From the NCBI GenBank assembly GCA_947503035.1, contig CANNCD010000001.1, forward strand, positions 806,001 through 870,000: a DNA stretch of 64,000 nucleotides, read 5' to 3'. This DNA is from an uncultured Halocynthiibacter sp. (GTDB lineage: Bacteria; Pseudomonadota; Alphaproteobacteria; Rhodobacterales; Rhodobacteraceae). Made by a program: the position numbers and the translations under genes. Positions 28,300 to 37,228 of the stretch are shown here, piece after piece; position 1 is the stretch's first letter, and every line of letters begins with the position of its first letter. The notes under the pieces were generated by a model, which was not told the DNA's origin, made no database searches, and worked only from the letters and a program-made list of their open reading frames with translations.

Positions 28300-28339
28300 T
28301 TTGGGTCGATTGGGATCACACTGCCCAGATCGACCCAAA
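28300..28339. repeat. Long hairpin before the DUF4329 gene
   Basis: TTTGGGTCGAT (28300-28310) pairs with ATCGACCCAAA (28329-28339), and inside it TGGG (28311-28314) pairs with CCCA (28324-28327), leaving one bulged base. It lies between the end of aglK and the DUF4329 start. On the minus strand the AAA at its base is part of the AAAGGA ribosome site, so it may hide that site. There is no T-run, so it is a poor terminator. Confidence 0.6.
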
Positions 28340-28365
28340 ATTGCAACGCGGTTTCCCAAGCGGTG

Positions 28366-29454
28366 CTAGTCCCGATACAAAAGCGACAGCCCATCGTGGA
28401 AGATGTGGATTTTCTCGGGCGGTGCGGTCATCGAAATGGTTTTGCCGCGCAGCCCCGCGTGGATCCCGGGCAATTTCGCGATGAGCGGTTCATCCTGTTC
28501 ACCCTTTTCGAAATAGAGCTGGGTGACTTCGCCGAGCGCCTCTGTGAATTTGACGGTGCCGCCCATGACGCCGCCGTCATCAACGACGCTCATATCCTCG
28601 GGGCGCACGCCGACATTGACCGACAGGCCCATATCCGCATCGGTGGTGGGCACATTGGATTGGGTCACGCGCCCGTCCTGCAAGGTCACCGTGGTCACCG
28701 CCCCCGTCCCCGTGATTTCACCCGCGATCAGGTTCATCGCTGGGCTGCCAATGAACTGGGCCACGAATTCATTTTTCGGCGTCTCGTATAATTCCAACGG
28801 CGTGCCGACCTGCGCGATGCCCTTATTGGCCAGCACGACAATACGGGTCGCCAATGTCATCGCCTCGACCTGATCATGGGTCACATAGATCATGGTGCTG
28901 TCAGGCATGGCCTCTTTCAACTGGGCGATCTCGATCCGCGTCGCGACGCGCAAGGCCGCATCAAGGTTCGAGAGCGGCTCATCGAACAGATACACCTTGG
29001 GGTCGCGCACAATCGCACGGCCAATCGCCACCCGTTGTCGTTGACCGCCGGACAATGCCTTGGGCAAACGATCCAGATAATCGGTCAGCTGCAAGATACG
29101 CGCGGCATTTTCCACCGCCTCTTTGATCTCGGCCTTGGGTTTCTTGGCGATCTGCAAGGCGAACGCCATGTTGTCGCGCACCGTCATATGCGGATAAAGC
29201 GCATAGGATTGGAACACCATCGCGATGCCCCGTTGTGCGGGCGGCACATCGTTCACCACCTTGCCGTCAATCGTCAGGGTCCCGTCGGTGATCTTTTCCA
29301 ACCCCGCAATCATCCGCAACAAGGTCGATTTCCCACAGCCGGACGGCCCCACAAACACAATCAATTCGCCCTGTTTGATATCAAGGTTGATGTCGTTCAG
29401 GACATTCACATCGCCATAGGATTTCACCACATTGGTCAGGTTCAAATCGGTCAT
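28366..29454 (-). CDS. aglK: ABC transporter ATP-binding protein AglK
   Basis: A 362-residue MalK/UgpC-type ATPase. Walker A GPSGCGKST is at residues 36-44, the signature is ALSGGQRQRVAIGRA, and Walker B is VYLFDEPLSNLDA, followed by the C-terminal TOBE regulatory domain (NVGVRPEDMSVVDDGG). It energises the AglF/AglG permease for alpha-glucoside uptake. The ATG at 29454 overlaps the aglA stop (ATGA) and has AAGGAG before it. It is the last gene of the agl operon. Confidence 0.93.
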   Translation of the reverse strand: MTDLNLTNVVKSYGDVNVLNDINLDIKQGELIVFVGPSGCGKSTLLRMIAGLEKITDGTLTIDGKVVNDVPPAQRGIAMVFQSYALYPHMTVRDNMAFALQIAKKPKAEIKEAVENAARILQLTDYLDRLPKALSGGQRQRVAIGRAIVRDPKVYLFDEPLSNLDAALRVATRIEIAQLKEAMPDSTMIYVTHDQVEAMTLATRIVVLANKGIAQVGTPLELYETPKNEFVAQFIGSPAMNLIAGEITGTGAVTTVTLQDGRVTQSNVPTTDADMGLSVNVGVRPEDMSVVDDGGVMGGTVKFTEALGEVTQLYFEKGEQDEPLIAKLPGIHAGLRGKTISMTAPPEKIHIFHDGLSLLYRD

Positions 29455-31097
29455 CTTGCTACTCCTTCGCGGCGCAAAAACAGCGCCTGCCACGGGGCCA
29501 GCGCGGCCGCCCCCCCCGTGAACGCCGCCGCGCCCAGTTCCGTTCCAATCGCCGCCCAGTCCCCTGGTGGCACATCGACAATCGCGCCGTTGTCGCCCAT
29601 GTTAAACGCGCAAAACACCGTCTCCTCGGCGTTATACCGCTCGAAGGTCACCACGTCGCCCACCGCGGCCAGCGCCCCGTGGTCGCCATCGATCAACGCG
29701 GAATGTGCGGCGCGAAATGCCAAGGCGCGTTTGTAATGGGCCAAGATCGTGTCGTCTGCGCCCTGCGTGGCGGCGGCGCGCGGCAAATGCGCGGGCGACA
29801 CCGGCAACCACGGCGCACCGGTTGTGAACCCACCGGCGCGGTTGTTCTGCTCCCAAACCATCGGCGTGCGACAGCCATCGCGCCCCTTAAATTCGGGCCA
29901 GAACTGAATGCCGTATGGGTCTTGAAGGTCTTCAAAGGCGACCTCGGCCTCGGGCAGACCCAGCTCTTCGCCTTGGTACAAACAGACCGATCCGCGCATG
30001 GACATGATCAACAATGCGAACAGACGTTGCGCCGCATCCGACAGGTCCCATCGGGACGCGTGACGCATCACATCATGGTTCGAAAATGCCCAACAGGCCC
30101 AGCCATCCGGCGCCTTTTCATCCAGTGCATTCAGCACCTCAACCACACGGGGCGCCGTTAACGGATCAGCGGCCAGAAATTCAAACGCATAGCACATCTG
30201 CATCAGGTCATCGCCGGCGGTATATTCGCCCAAAATCTCGAGGCCGCGCTGCGCGTCGCCAACCTCGCCCACGGTTGCGGCCCCATATTGGTCCAACAAC
30301 GCACGAAATTCTCGAAGAAAATCAAGGTTCTCTGGCCGGTTCTTCGAATACAAATGTTCCTGATGGTTATACGGATTGACCGACGGCGCGATGGTCGCGT
30401 TGCGCAATTCCGGCGCCAGCGGCGGGTTGCTGCGCAGCGCGTCATCGTGGAAGTAAAAGTTAATCGTATCAAGCCGGAACCCGTCCACGCCCCGATCCAA
30501 CCAGAACTGCGCCACGTCCAACAAGGCCGCGCGCACATCGGGATTGTGAAAGTTCAAATCCGGCTGCGAGGTCAGGAAATTATGCAGGTAATATTGGCAC
30601 CGGCGCGTGTCCCATTCCCAGGCTGATCCACCGAAAATCGACAGCCAGTTATTTGGGGGGGTGCCGTCCGGTTTGGGGTCAGACCAGACGTACCAATCCG
30701 ATTTTGGATTGGTCGCATCGGCGCGACTTTCGGTGAACCATTCGTGTTGATCGGAGGTGTGCGACATCACCAGATCGATCATGACCCGAAGGCCAAGCGC
30801 GTGCGCCTTGGCGATCAACCCGTCAAAATCCGCGAGCGTGCCGAACATCGGATCGACGTCGCAATAATCGGACACGTCATAGCCGAAATCCTTCATCGGG
30901 GATTTGAAAAACGGCGAAATCCAGATCGCGTCGACCCCAAGCCCCGCGATATAATCAAGGCGCGACGTGATTCCGGCCAAGTCACCGACCCCATCGCCAT
31001 CGCTGTCTTGGAAGCTACGCGGATAAATCTGATAGATCACCGCGCCCTTCCACCAATTCGGGTCCGTGCCCAGTTGCAATTTTTGAACGGCTGACAT
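29451..31097 (-). CDS. aglA: Alpha-glucosidase AglA (GH13)
   Basis: A 548-residue glycoside hydrolase family 13 enzyme. Catalytic residues are visible: nucleophile D210 in GVDGFRLDTINFY, acid/base E278 in ATVGEVGD, and transition-state D342 in AFSNHD. The N-terminal WWKGAVIYQIYPRSFQDSDGDGVGDL is typical of oligo-1,6/alpha-glucosidases. With no signal peptide, it acts in the cytoplasm on imported maltose-, trehalose- or sucrose-like alpha-glucosides, releasing glucose for the glucokinase nearby. It lies between the permease genes and aglK in the usual agl order. Confidence 0.95.
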   Translation of the reverse strand: MSAVQKLQLGTDPNWWKGAVIYQIYPRSFQDSDGDGVGDLAGITSRLDYIAGLGVDAIWISPFFKSPMKDFGYDVSDYCDVDPMFGTLADFDGLIAKAHALGLRVMIDLVMSHTSDQHEWFTESRADATNPKSDWYVWSDPKPDGTPPNNWLSIFGGSAWEWDTRRCQYYLHNFLTSQPDLNFHNPDVRAALLDVAQFWLDRGVDGFRLDTINFYFHDDALRSNPPLAPELRNATIAPSVNPYNHQEHLYSKNRPENLDFLREFRALLDQYGAATVGEVGDAQRGLEILGEYTAGDDLMQMCYAFEFLAADPLTAPRVVEVLNALDEKAPDGWACWAFSNHDVMRHASRWDLSDAAQRLFALLIMSMRGSVCLYQGEELGLPEAEVAFEDLQDPYGIQFWPEFKGRDGCRTPMVWEQNNRAGGFTTGAPWLPVSPAHLPRAAATQGADDTILAHYKRALAFRAAHSALIDGDHGALAAVGDVVTFERYNAEETVFCAFNMGDNGAIVDVPPGDWAAIGTELGAAAFTGGAAALAPWQALFLRREGVAR

Positions 31098-31098
31098 G

Positions 31099-32223
31099 CT
31101 AGCCCCCCTTTACCGAGCCGGCCAAAAGACCGCGCACGAGATATTTCTGAAGTGTGAAGAAAACAAAGATCGGCACCGCGATCGACACAAAGGCCGAGGA
31201 CGCGAGAATTTCCCAATCCCCCCCGCGTGAGCCCAGCAATTCGCGCAGCTGACCGGTCATGACCAGCTGGCTTTCGGTATTGCCAAGGAACACGGTCGCG
31301 ATCAGCAGATCGTTCCAAACCCAGAGGAATTGGAAGATCGCAAAACTGGCCAGCGCGGGGAATGAAAGCGGCAGGACGATACGGCGGAAAATCTGAAAAT
31401 CGGTGGCGCCGTCGACCTTGGCGCTCTCGATGACTTCGCGCGGCAGACTGACGATATAGTTGCGCAGCAGATACACCGCGAGCGGCAGACCAAAGCCCGT
31501 ATGCGCCAGCCATATGCCCATATAGCCCTTACCCAGCCCAACGATATTATGTAGCTTTAACAATGGGATAAGCGCCATTTGCAACGGAACAACCAACAAT
31601 CCGACGATCACTGCGACCAATAACGCGCGCCCAGGAAACTCCATCCACGCAAGCGCATAGGCCGCGAATGCCGCCACCAAAATCGGAATGATCGTGGCCG
31701 GAATCGTCACCGTCAAAGTGTTGAGGAAACTGCGCCCGATACCCTCGGAAAACAGCACCCGTTTATAGTTGTCGATGGTAAAGACCGGCGGCACGGTGAT
31801 GGTCGCGAAAATGCGGGTGCCACGCGATCCGGTCATTGGCTCATTGCTTTCGATCCGATAGGTGCCATCGGTTTCAACCGTGATCCGCGCGCCATTGCGT
31901 TCGGCGATCTCTCCGGCGGCGAACGCCTTCGGCTCGCGGCTTGAGATCCCGAAATGTGACGTTTCCCCTGCCCCGACCACGCCGGTCAGAACGTAAACGC
32001 CATCGATCAATTCGGCCGTATCGGGGGCGGCGGCGCGCACCACGACGTTCTGTTCGGACGCCGACATAGCCGTCCACCAGCCCGATGTCGCGATCTGGTC
32101 GCGGTCACGGAACGACGACACAAGCAACCCGAACGTCGGCAAGGTCCACAGGATCACAAGCGCCAAAACGGCGATGTTCACGGTCCAAGTTAGGCGGGAA
32201 TTCACCCCTGCAATATTATCCAT
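31099..32223 (-). CDS. aglG: Alpha-glucoside ABC permease AglG
   Basis: A 374-residue inner-membrane permease of the MalG type. The EAA loop (ESAKVDGATDFQIFRRIVLPLSFPAL) that contacts the ATPase is near residue 285. A large periplasmic insert follows the first membrane helix (roughly residues 45-155), as in AglG proteins. The ATG at 32223 overlaps the aglF stop (TAATG); the frame continues to 32376 but that part is a shadow of aglF. It partners with AglF and AglK. It ends 1 base before aglA starts. Confidence 0.92.
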   Translation of the reverse strand: MDNIAGVNSRLTWTVNIAVLALVILWTLPTFGLLVSSFRDRDQIATSGWWTAMSASEQNVVVRAAAPDTAELIDGVYVLTGVVGAGETSHFGISSREPKAFAAGEIAERNGARITVETDGTYRIESNEPMTGSRGTRIFATITVPPVFTIDNYKRVLFSEGIGRSFLNTLTVTIPATIIPILVAAFAAYALAWMEFPGRALLVAVIVGLLVVPLQMALIPLLKLHNIVGLGKGYMGIWLAHTGFGLPLAVYLLRNYIVSLPREVIESAKVDGATDFQIFRRIVLPLSFPALASFAIFQFLWVWNDLLIATVFLGNTESQLVMTGQLRELLGSRGGDWEILASSAFVSIAVPIFVFFTLQKYLVRGLLAGSVKGG

Positions 32224-33215
32224 TACTGCATCTCCTTGCGGGCGTTTCGAATGTTCCAAACCATAATCGGCGTGACCAGCAACATGATGACCAGGGCAAC
32301 CGTCGAGGCGCGTCCATAATCGTTGCCGCGGAACATCCAGTCGAACATGAGATTTGCCAGAACTTGGGAACTCCACTGCCCATTTGTCATGGCCAGAACG
32401 ATGTCAAAGACCTTAAGAACAAGGATGGTGATCGTCGTCCAAACCACCGCGATGGTCCCCCACATCTGGGGTATTTTAATACGGAAAAAGATCTGAAGCG
32501 GGGTCGCGCCATCCAGCACCGCGGCCTCGATTGTTTCCTCAGAAATCCCACGAAGGGCCGCCGAAAGGATCACCATGGCAAACCCCGTTTGGATCCAAAT
32601 CAGGATGATCATCAGGAAGAACGAGTTCCAAAATGGGATCGTGATCCACGCCTGCGGCTCGCCGCCCAATGCGACGATGACGGCGTTCAAAATCCCGATC
32701 TGTTCTTGGTCCGAGCCGCGATATTCATAGACGAATTTCCAGATCACCGAGGCCCCAATGAACGAAATTGCCATTGGCATAAAGATCAAAGATTTCGCGA
32801 AATTTCCCCAACGGATACGATCCGTGAGTGCTGCGGCAATCAAACCAAACGCGGTACTGGCCGCAGGCACAAAGAACAGCCAAAGCATGTTATTCGCCAT
32901 AGATTCCAGAAACTTATCGTCATTGGCAAGCCAAATCCAATTGGCCAACCCTACGAATTCATCACCGGTCTCATTGTGAAAGCTCAGCCAAATCGATTGA
33001 AAGACCGGATACACCAAATAGGTCGCCAAAAGAGCCAAAGCAGGCCCCATAAACAACCACGGGCGGATCAGATTTGTGATGCGAATATTGCGTGCGGCCT
33101 GTGGTCCGCGTGCGGGCCAGATCAGGTCAAGAATGGTGTTTGAGGCCAGAAAATAGGCCACACAGCCAAAAACCCCGATGATCATTATGCCCACGGCGTT
33201 CAAAATCTGTTCCAT
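32223..33215 (-). CDS. aglF: Alpha-glucoside ABC permease AglF
   Basis: A 330-residue inner-membrane permease of the MalF type. It has an extra N-terminal membrane helix (MEQILNAVGIMIIGVFGCVAYFLA) before the conserved core, and the EAA loop EAAVLDGATPLQIFFRIKIPQM near residue 238. About eight hydrophobic segments are visible. The ATG at 33215 is preceded by a purine-rich AAAGGGGGG. It follows aglE by 66 bases and overlaps aglG. Confidence 0.92.
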   Translation of the reverse strand: MEQILNAVGIMIIGVFGCVAYFLASNTILDLIWPARGPQAARNIRITNLIRPWLFMGPALALLATYLVYPVFQSIWLSFHNETGDEFVGLANWIWLANDDKFLESMANNMLWLFFVPAASTAFGLIAAALTDRIRWGNFAKSLIFMPMAISFIGASVIWKFVYEYRGSDQEQIGILNAVIVALGGEPQAWITIPFWNSFFLMIILIWIQTGFAMVILSAALRGISEETIEAAVLDGATPLQIFFRIKIPQMWGTIAVVWTTITILVLKVFDIVLAMTNGQWSSQVLANLMFDWMFRGNDYGRASTVALVIMLLVTPIMVWNIRNARKEMQ

Positions 33216-33281
33216 GGTCCCCCCTTTATAGAAATGGGCCGGCACACGCGGCGCCGACCCGTTTATCATGTCGTCGATATC

Positions 33282-34625
33282 TTACTTAATCGAGTCCCAA
33301 GTTGACTGAATGTCGGTGGCAACGGCGGTGGCGTCTTTGCCGCCTGCATAATCAACCATACCGGTCCAGAACACACCGGCACCAATCGCACCAGGCATCA
33401 GGTCAGACCCGTCAAAACGGAACGTGTCGGCGCCCAATAGGATTTGACCCATTTTGCGTTGTGCATCATCGGCATAAAGGTCGATGTTCGCGCCGGAATG
33501 TGGCGTCAGGAACCCACCCTCGGCCATCCAAACTTCATGGGCCAATGGGGTTTTCAGGTAATCCATGACCGCGCGCGCGCCGTCGGAATCGTTGGTGATG
33601 CCCATGACGGTGCCGCCACCAAGAACGGGTTTACCCAAATCCTTGCCCGCGTAGGACGGGAAGTAGAAGAAATCCGCATCTTCGCCCACAACCGTGTCTT
33701 CGGGGAAGAACGCAGGGATGAACGACGCCTGACGGTGCATGTAGCACTGGGGCGGTGAGGTGAACATGCCCTTGGGGCTGTCACGGAAATCGGTGGATGC
33801 AACCGCACCCGCGCCGCCGTCAACATAGGCGTCATTGCGGGCAAAGGAACCGAATTCTTCGATGGCCGCGATGATGGCCGGATCGTTGAAGGCCAGTTCA
33901 TTCGTGACCCATTGGTCATAAACGGCAGGGGATGATGTGCGAAGCAACATATCCTCGACCCAGTCGGTCGCCGGCCAGCCCGTCGCGCCACCGGAACCCA
34001 GACCAATACACCAAGGTGTTTCGCCATCGGCGACGATCTGATCTGACAGCGCCTTGAGGTCTTCCATGGTTTCTGGAACCTCGTAACCGGCGTCCTCAAA
34101 GTTGTCAGGGGAATACCAAACGAGCGACTTTAGATCGACGCGGAAGAACACACCGTAAAACTGGTCCTCGCCGTTTTCATCGGCATATGTCGCCAGATCC
34201 ACCCATGACTGACCGGCGGCATAGTTGTCGCGCACCCAATCGGCGTCGGCCTCGGTCATTGGGGCCAAAAGACCGCGTTTCGCCATATCAGCCGCCAAAC
34301 CGGGCTGTGGGAAAATCGCGATATTCGGAGCGGAACCGCCCTCGGCATCAATCAGGATTTGTTGTTCAAAGCTATCAGAGCCCGCGTATTGCACGTCGGC
34401 GCCTGTGACCTCTTCAAAGTATGACAAGGACAGCTCAAAGCGTTCCTTTTCCACACCCAACCATGGGCCAGCGATGCTGATGGTTTGGCCAGATAGATCA
34501 AGCGATTTGAACGCCTCAAGGCTGTCCCACGCGAACGCGCCCTCGCCCATTTTCGGTGCTTCGGCAGCAGCCATACCCGCGGTCAACGCGACGGCAGCAA
34601 CAGTTGAATAAAATACAGTTTTCAA
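33282..34625 (-). CDS. aglE: Alpha-glucoside-binding protein AglE
   Basis: A 447-residue periplasmic solute-binding protein of the MalE-like extracellular family. A signal peptide is visible (KTVFYSTVAAVALTAGMAAA, likely cut at AEA). The start is a TTG at 34625, chosen because GGGAGGATATCCA precedes it and the signal peptide begins at once; no ATG fits. It captures alpha-glucosides for the AglFGK importer. It is the first gene of the agl operon, with a LacI-type operator 54-65 bases upstream of its start. Confidence 0.93.
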   Translation of the reverse strand: MKTVFYSTVAAVALTAGMAAAEAPKMGEGAFAWDSLEAFKSLDLSGQTISIAGPWLGVEKERFELSLSYFEEVTGADVQYAGSDSFEQQILIDAEGGSAPNIAIFPQPGLAADMAKRGLLAPMTEADADWVRDNYAAGQSWVDLATYADENGEDQFYGVFFRVDLKSLVWYSPDNFEDAGYEVPETMEDLKALSDQIVADGETPWCIGLGSGGATGWPATDWVEDMLLRTSSPAVYDQWVTNELAFNDPAIIAAIEEFGSFARNDAYVDGGAGAVASTDFRDSPKGMFTSPPQCYMHRQASFIPAFFPEDTVVGEDADFFYFPSYAGKDLGKPVLGGGTVMGITNDSDGARAVMDYLKTPLAHEVWMAEGGFLTPHSGANIDLYADDAQRKMGQILLGADTFRFDGSDLMPGAIGAGVFWTGMVDYAGGKDATAVATDIQSTWDSIK

Positions 34626-34678
34626 TGGATATCCTCCCAGTTTCTCCAGTCCGACGCCCCAATCGAATCCGATTCTTT

Positions 34679-34690
34679 CAAAGCGCTTTG
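34679..34690. promoter_or_regulatory. LacI-type operator 1 (aglE side)
   Basis: CAAAGCGCTTTG is a perfect palindrome of the kind bound by LacI-family regulators (central CG pair). It lies just downstream of a minus-strand promoter candidate, TTGACA at 34728-34723 and TAAATG at 34707-34702, so binding would block aglE transcription. The 16-base context CTTTCAAAGCGCTTTG is repeated exactly at 34825-34840. Confidence 0.85.
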
Positions 34691-34701
34691 GATGCACAGA
34701 C

Positions 34702-34728
34702 CATTTACCATCCTTTCATTTCTGTCAA
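34702..34728 (-). promoter_or_regulatory. Candidate aglE promoter
   Basis: A perfect -35 TTGACA (34728-34723) is followed 15 bp later by TAAATG. The spacer is short, but the site lies immediately before operator 1, as expected for a repressed promoter. Confidence 0.45.
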
Positions 34729-34786
34729 TAATCTTTGAAAAGAATCCGAAAATAAGGCGTTTTTGACAATATTTCACATTTTCCCT

Positions 34787-34816
34787 TTGACGCGCGGTTA
34801 GAATTCGATCTACACC
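34787..34816 (+). promoter_or_regulatory. Candidate promoter of the LacI-type regulator
   Basis: TTGACG (34787-34792) and TACACC (34811-34816) with an 18-bp spacer lie 13 bases before operator 2. The boxes are weak but well placed for autoregulation. Confidence 0.35.
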
Positions 34817-34828
34817 AGTTAACACTTT

Positions 34829-34840
34829 CAAAGCGCTTTG
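34829..34840. promoter_or_regulatory. LacI-type operator 2 (regulator side)
   Basis: A second perfect CAAAGCGCTTTG, 150 bp from operator 1 and 12 bases before the regulator start codon. It suggests autoregulation and possibly looping between the two sites. Confidence 0.85.
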
Positions 34841-34852
34841 AGGAAACGCACC

Positions 34853-35878
34853 GTGAATCTGAAACAACTCTCTGATATCTTGGGACTAAGCCAAACAACC
34901 GTGAGCCGCGCGTTGAACGGATACCCCGAGGTCAGTGAAAAAACGCGGATCAAGGTGCAAACCGCCGCCAAAGCGCACGGCTATGCCCCCAACACCAAGG
35001 CCAAGAGCCTTGCGACGGGGCGCAGCATGGCCATCGGTCACGTTATTCCGCTGTCGCAGAACCACGAGATGGTGAACCCCGTGTTCTCGGATTTCATCGC
35101 GGGGGCTGGGGAAATCTATTCCGAGAACGGCTATGACATGTTGCTTTCGGTGGTCAAGGACGTGGACGAATCCCAAAGCTACCGGAATTTCGCGTCCAAA
35201 CGGTCGGTCGACGGGGTGATCGTGCATGGTCCCCGCGCCAATGATCCCCGCGTGAAATTGCTGCTCGACCTTGGTTTGCCCTTTGTGGTGCACGGCCGGA
35301 TGCCCAATGACACGGACGGCTATTCGTGGGTCGATATGAACAACAAAAGCAGCTTTGAGCGCGCGACCGGTCTGTTGCTGGACCTTGGTCACCGCAATAT
35401 TGCGTTGCTGAATGGCGTTGAGGTCATGGATTTCGCGATCCGCCGCCGCGCCGGATACGAGGCCGCCCTGATCGCGCGCGGTGTCACGCCGAACCCTGCG
35501 CATATTACGGCGGGGGATATGACCGAACATTACGGGTATCAAAACGCGCTTGAAATGCTACGCAGTGCCACGCCGCCCACTGCGTTTTTGACCTCGTCCT
35601 ACCTGATTGCCATCGGGGTGCGGCGTGCGATTTCGGAAATGGGTTTGACCATGGGGCGCGACGTGTCGGTTGTGACCCATGACGACGACCTGTCGTACCT
35701 GCGCAACGGGGGCAATATCCCCCTATTCACCGCCAGCCGCTCCAGCGTGCGTGACGCCGGAAAACGCTGTGCCGAGGTTCTGATCAATCACATCAAAACG
35801 GGCGACAAAACCCCGCATCAAGAGCTGTGGGAAGCCGAATTGATGCTGGGCGAAAGCACCTGCACCGCCCCCACATAA
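34853..35878 (+). CDS. aglR: LacI-family regulator of alpha-glucoside use
   Basis: A 341-residue LacI/GalR repressor. The helix-turn-helix and hinge helix are at the N-terminus (LKQLSDILGLSQTTVSRALNGYPEVSEKTR), followed by a periplasmic-binding-protein-like sensor domain. The start is a GTG with GAGGAA before it. It is divergent from aglE and upstream of a beta-glucosidase and glucokinase in the same direction. Two matching palindromes flank the promoters, so it most likely represses both directions and is released by an alpha-glucoside or its phosphate-free breakdown product. Confidence 0.92.
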   Translation: MNLKQLSDILGLSQTTVSRALNGYPEVSEKTRIKVQTAAKAHGYAPNTKAKSLATGRSMAIGHVIPLSQNHEMVNPVFSDFIAGAGEIYSENGYDMLLSVVKDVDESQSYRNFASKRSVDGVIVHGPRANDPRVKLLLDLGLPFVVHGRMPNDTDGYSWVDMNNKSSFERATGLLLDLGHRNIALLNGVEVMDFAIRRRAGYEAALIARGVTPNPAHITAGDMTEHYGYQNALEMLRSATPPTAFLTSSYLIAIGVRRAISEMGLTMGRDVSVVTHDDDLSYLRNGGNIPLFTASRSSVRDAGKRCAEVLINHIKTGDKTPHQELWEAELMLGESTCTAPT

Positions 35879-35916
35879 CGATTTACGATTTGGCGCTGCT
35901 GCCAAAGGGAGACACC

Positions 35917-37221
35917 ATGAATTTTAACCGTACCGATTTCCCCAAGGGATTTCTGTTTGGGGCTGCCACCTCATCTTATCAAATCGAAGGCCACCAATTC
36001 GGCGGCGCGGGTCCGACCCATTGGGACACCTTCGCCACCGGCCCCGGCAACGTCGTGCGCCAGGAAAACGGCGCGCTGGCCTGTGACCATTATCACCGCT
36101 ACCCCGAGGATTTCGCCCTGATGAAACAGGCGGGGTTCGACAGTTACCGGTTCTCAACCAGCTGGGCGCGCGTGATGCCAGACGGCATTAACGTCAACCC
36201 AGAGGGGCTTGATTTCTATGACAAACTTGTGGATTCAATGTTGGAGAACGGGTTAAAACCCGCCGCCACATTGTACCACTGGGAATTGCCCTCGGCCCTG
36301 TCGGACCGTGGTGGTTGGACAAATCGCGATGTGGCAAAGTGGTTCGGCGATTTCACCGCCACCATCATGGGTCGCATTGGCGATCGGATGGAGAGCGTCG
36401 CCGCCGTGAATGAGCCGTGGTGCGTCACGTGGCTGTCCCATTATATCGGCCATCACGCCCCCGGTTTGCGCAGCCTACGTGCCGCCGCGCGCTCCATGCA
36501 TCACGTGATGCTGGCCCACGGCACCGCGATTTCGACGATGCGCGACATGGGCATGTCCAACCTTGGCGGTGTGTTCAACATGGAATACGCCAACCCCGCC
36601 GACAACAGCCCCGAGGCCGCGCGCGCCGCCCAACTGTATGACGGCATCTATAACCGGTTCTTCCTGTCGGGTGCCCTGCGTGGCGAATACCCCGCCGATG
36701 TGTTGGAGGGGATCGAGCCCCACCTGCCCGACGGCTGGCAGGATGATTTCCCCGTGATCACCGCCCCGCTCGATTGGGTCGGCGTGAATTATTACACGCG
36801 CAAGAACCTGCGCTTTGACGACACCCCATGGCCCAGCCTCGAAGAGGTCGAGGGCGATCTGCCGAAAACCGCGCTTGATTGGGAGATCTATCCCGAGGGC
36901 CTCGCGTTTTTCCTGAAACGCACCCACGAAGAATATTCCAAGGGGCTGCCGATCTATGTCACCGAAAACGGCATGGCATCCGACAGCGGCTTTGACGATC
37001 AGGACCGTATTGCATATCTGAATGCGCATTTCGCCGCCGCCAAGGATGCGATGGACGCAGGCGTGCCGCTCGCGGGCTATTACGTGTGGTCGCTCATGGA
37101 TAATTTCGAATGGGCGCACGGGTATAAGTCGCGGTTTGGTATGGTACATATGGATTTTGAATCCTTGAAACGCACCCCCAAGGCGTCGTATGAGGCTTTG
37201 AAAATCGCCCTTACACGTTAG
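35917..37221 (+). CDS. Beta-glucosidase, GH1 family
   Basis: A 434-residue family 1 glycoside hydrolase with a retaining mechanism: acid/base E166 in AAVNEPWCV and nucleophile E350 in IYVTENGMA. The N-terminal FLFGAATSSYQIEG and C-terminal YYVWSLMDNFEWAHGY motifs are standard. With no signal peptide, it splits imported beta-glucosides in the cytoplasm. The ATG at 35917 has AAAGGGAG before it. The gene lies 38 bases after the regulator and 7 before glucokinase, forming a probable three-gene operon. Confidence 0.95.
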   Translation: MNFNRTDFPKGFLFGAATSSYQIEGHQFGGAGPTHWDTFATGPGNVVRQENGALACDHYHRYPEDFALMKQAGFDSYRFSTSWARVMPDGINVNPEGLDFYDKLVDSMLENGLKPAATLYHWELPSALSDRGGWTNRDVAKWFGDFTATIMGRIGDRMESVAAVNEPWCVTWLSHYIGHHAPGLRSLRAAARSMHHVMLAHGTAISTMRDMGMSNLGGVFNMEYANPADNSPEAARAAQLYDGIYNRFFLSGALRGEYPADVLEGIEPHLPDGWQDDFPVITAPLDWVGVNYYTRKNLRFDDTPWPSLEEVEGDLPKTALDWEIYPEGLAFFLKRTHEEYSKGLPIYVTENGMASDSGFDDQDRIAYLNAHFAAAKDAMDAGVPLAGYYVWSLMDNFEWAHGYKSRFGMVHMDFESLKRTPKASYEALKIALTR

Positions 37222-37228
37222 GCAGAAC

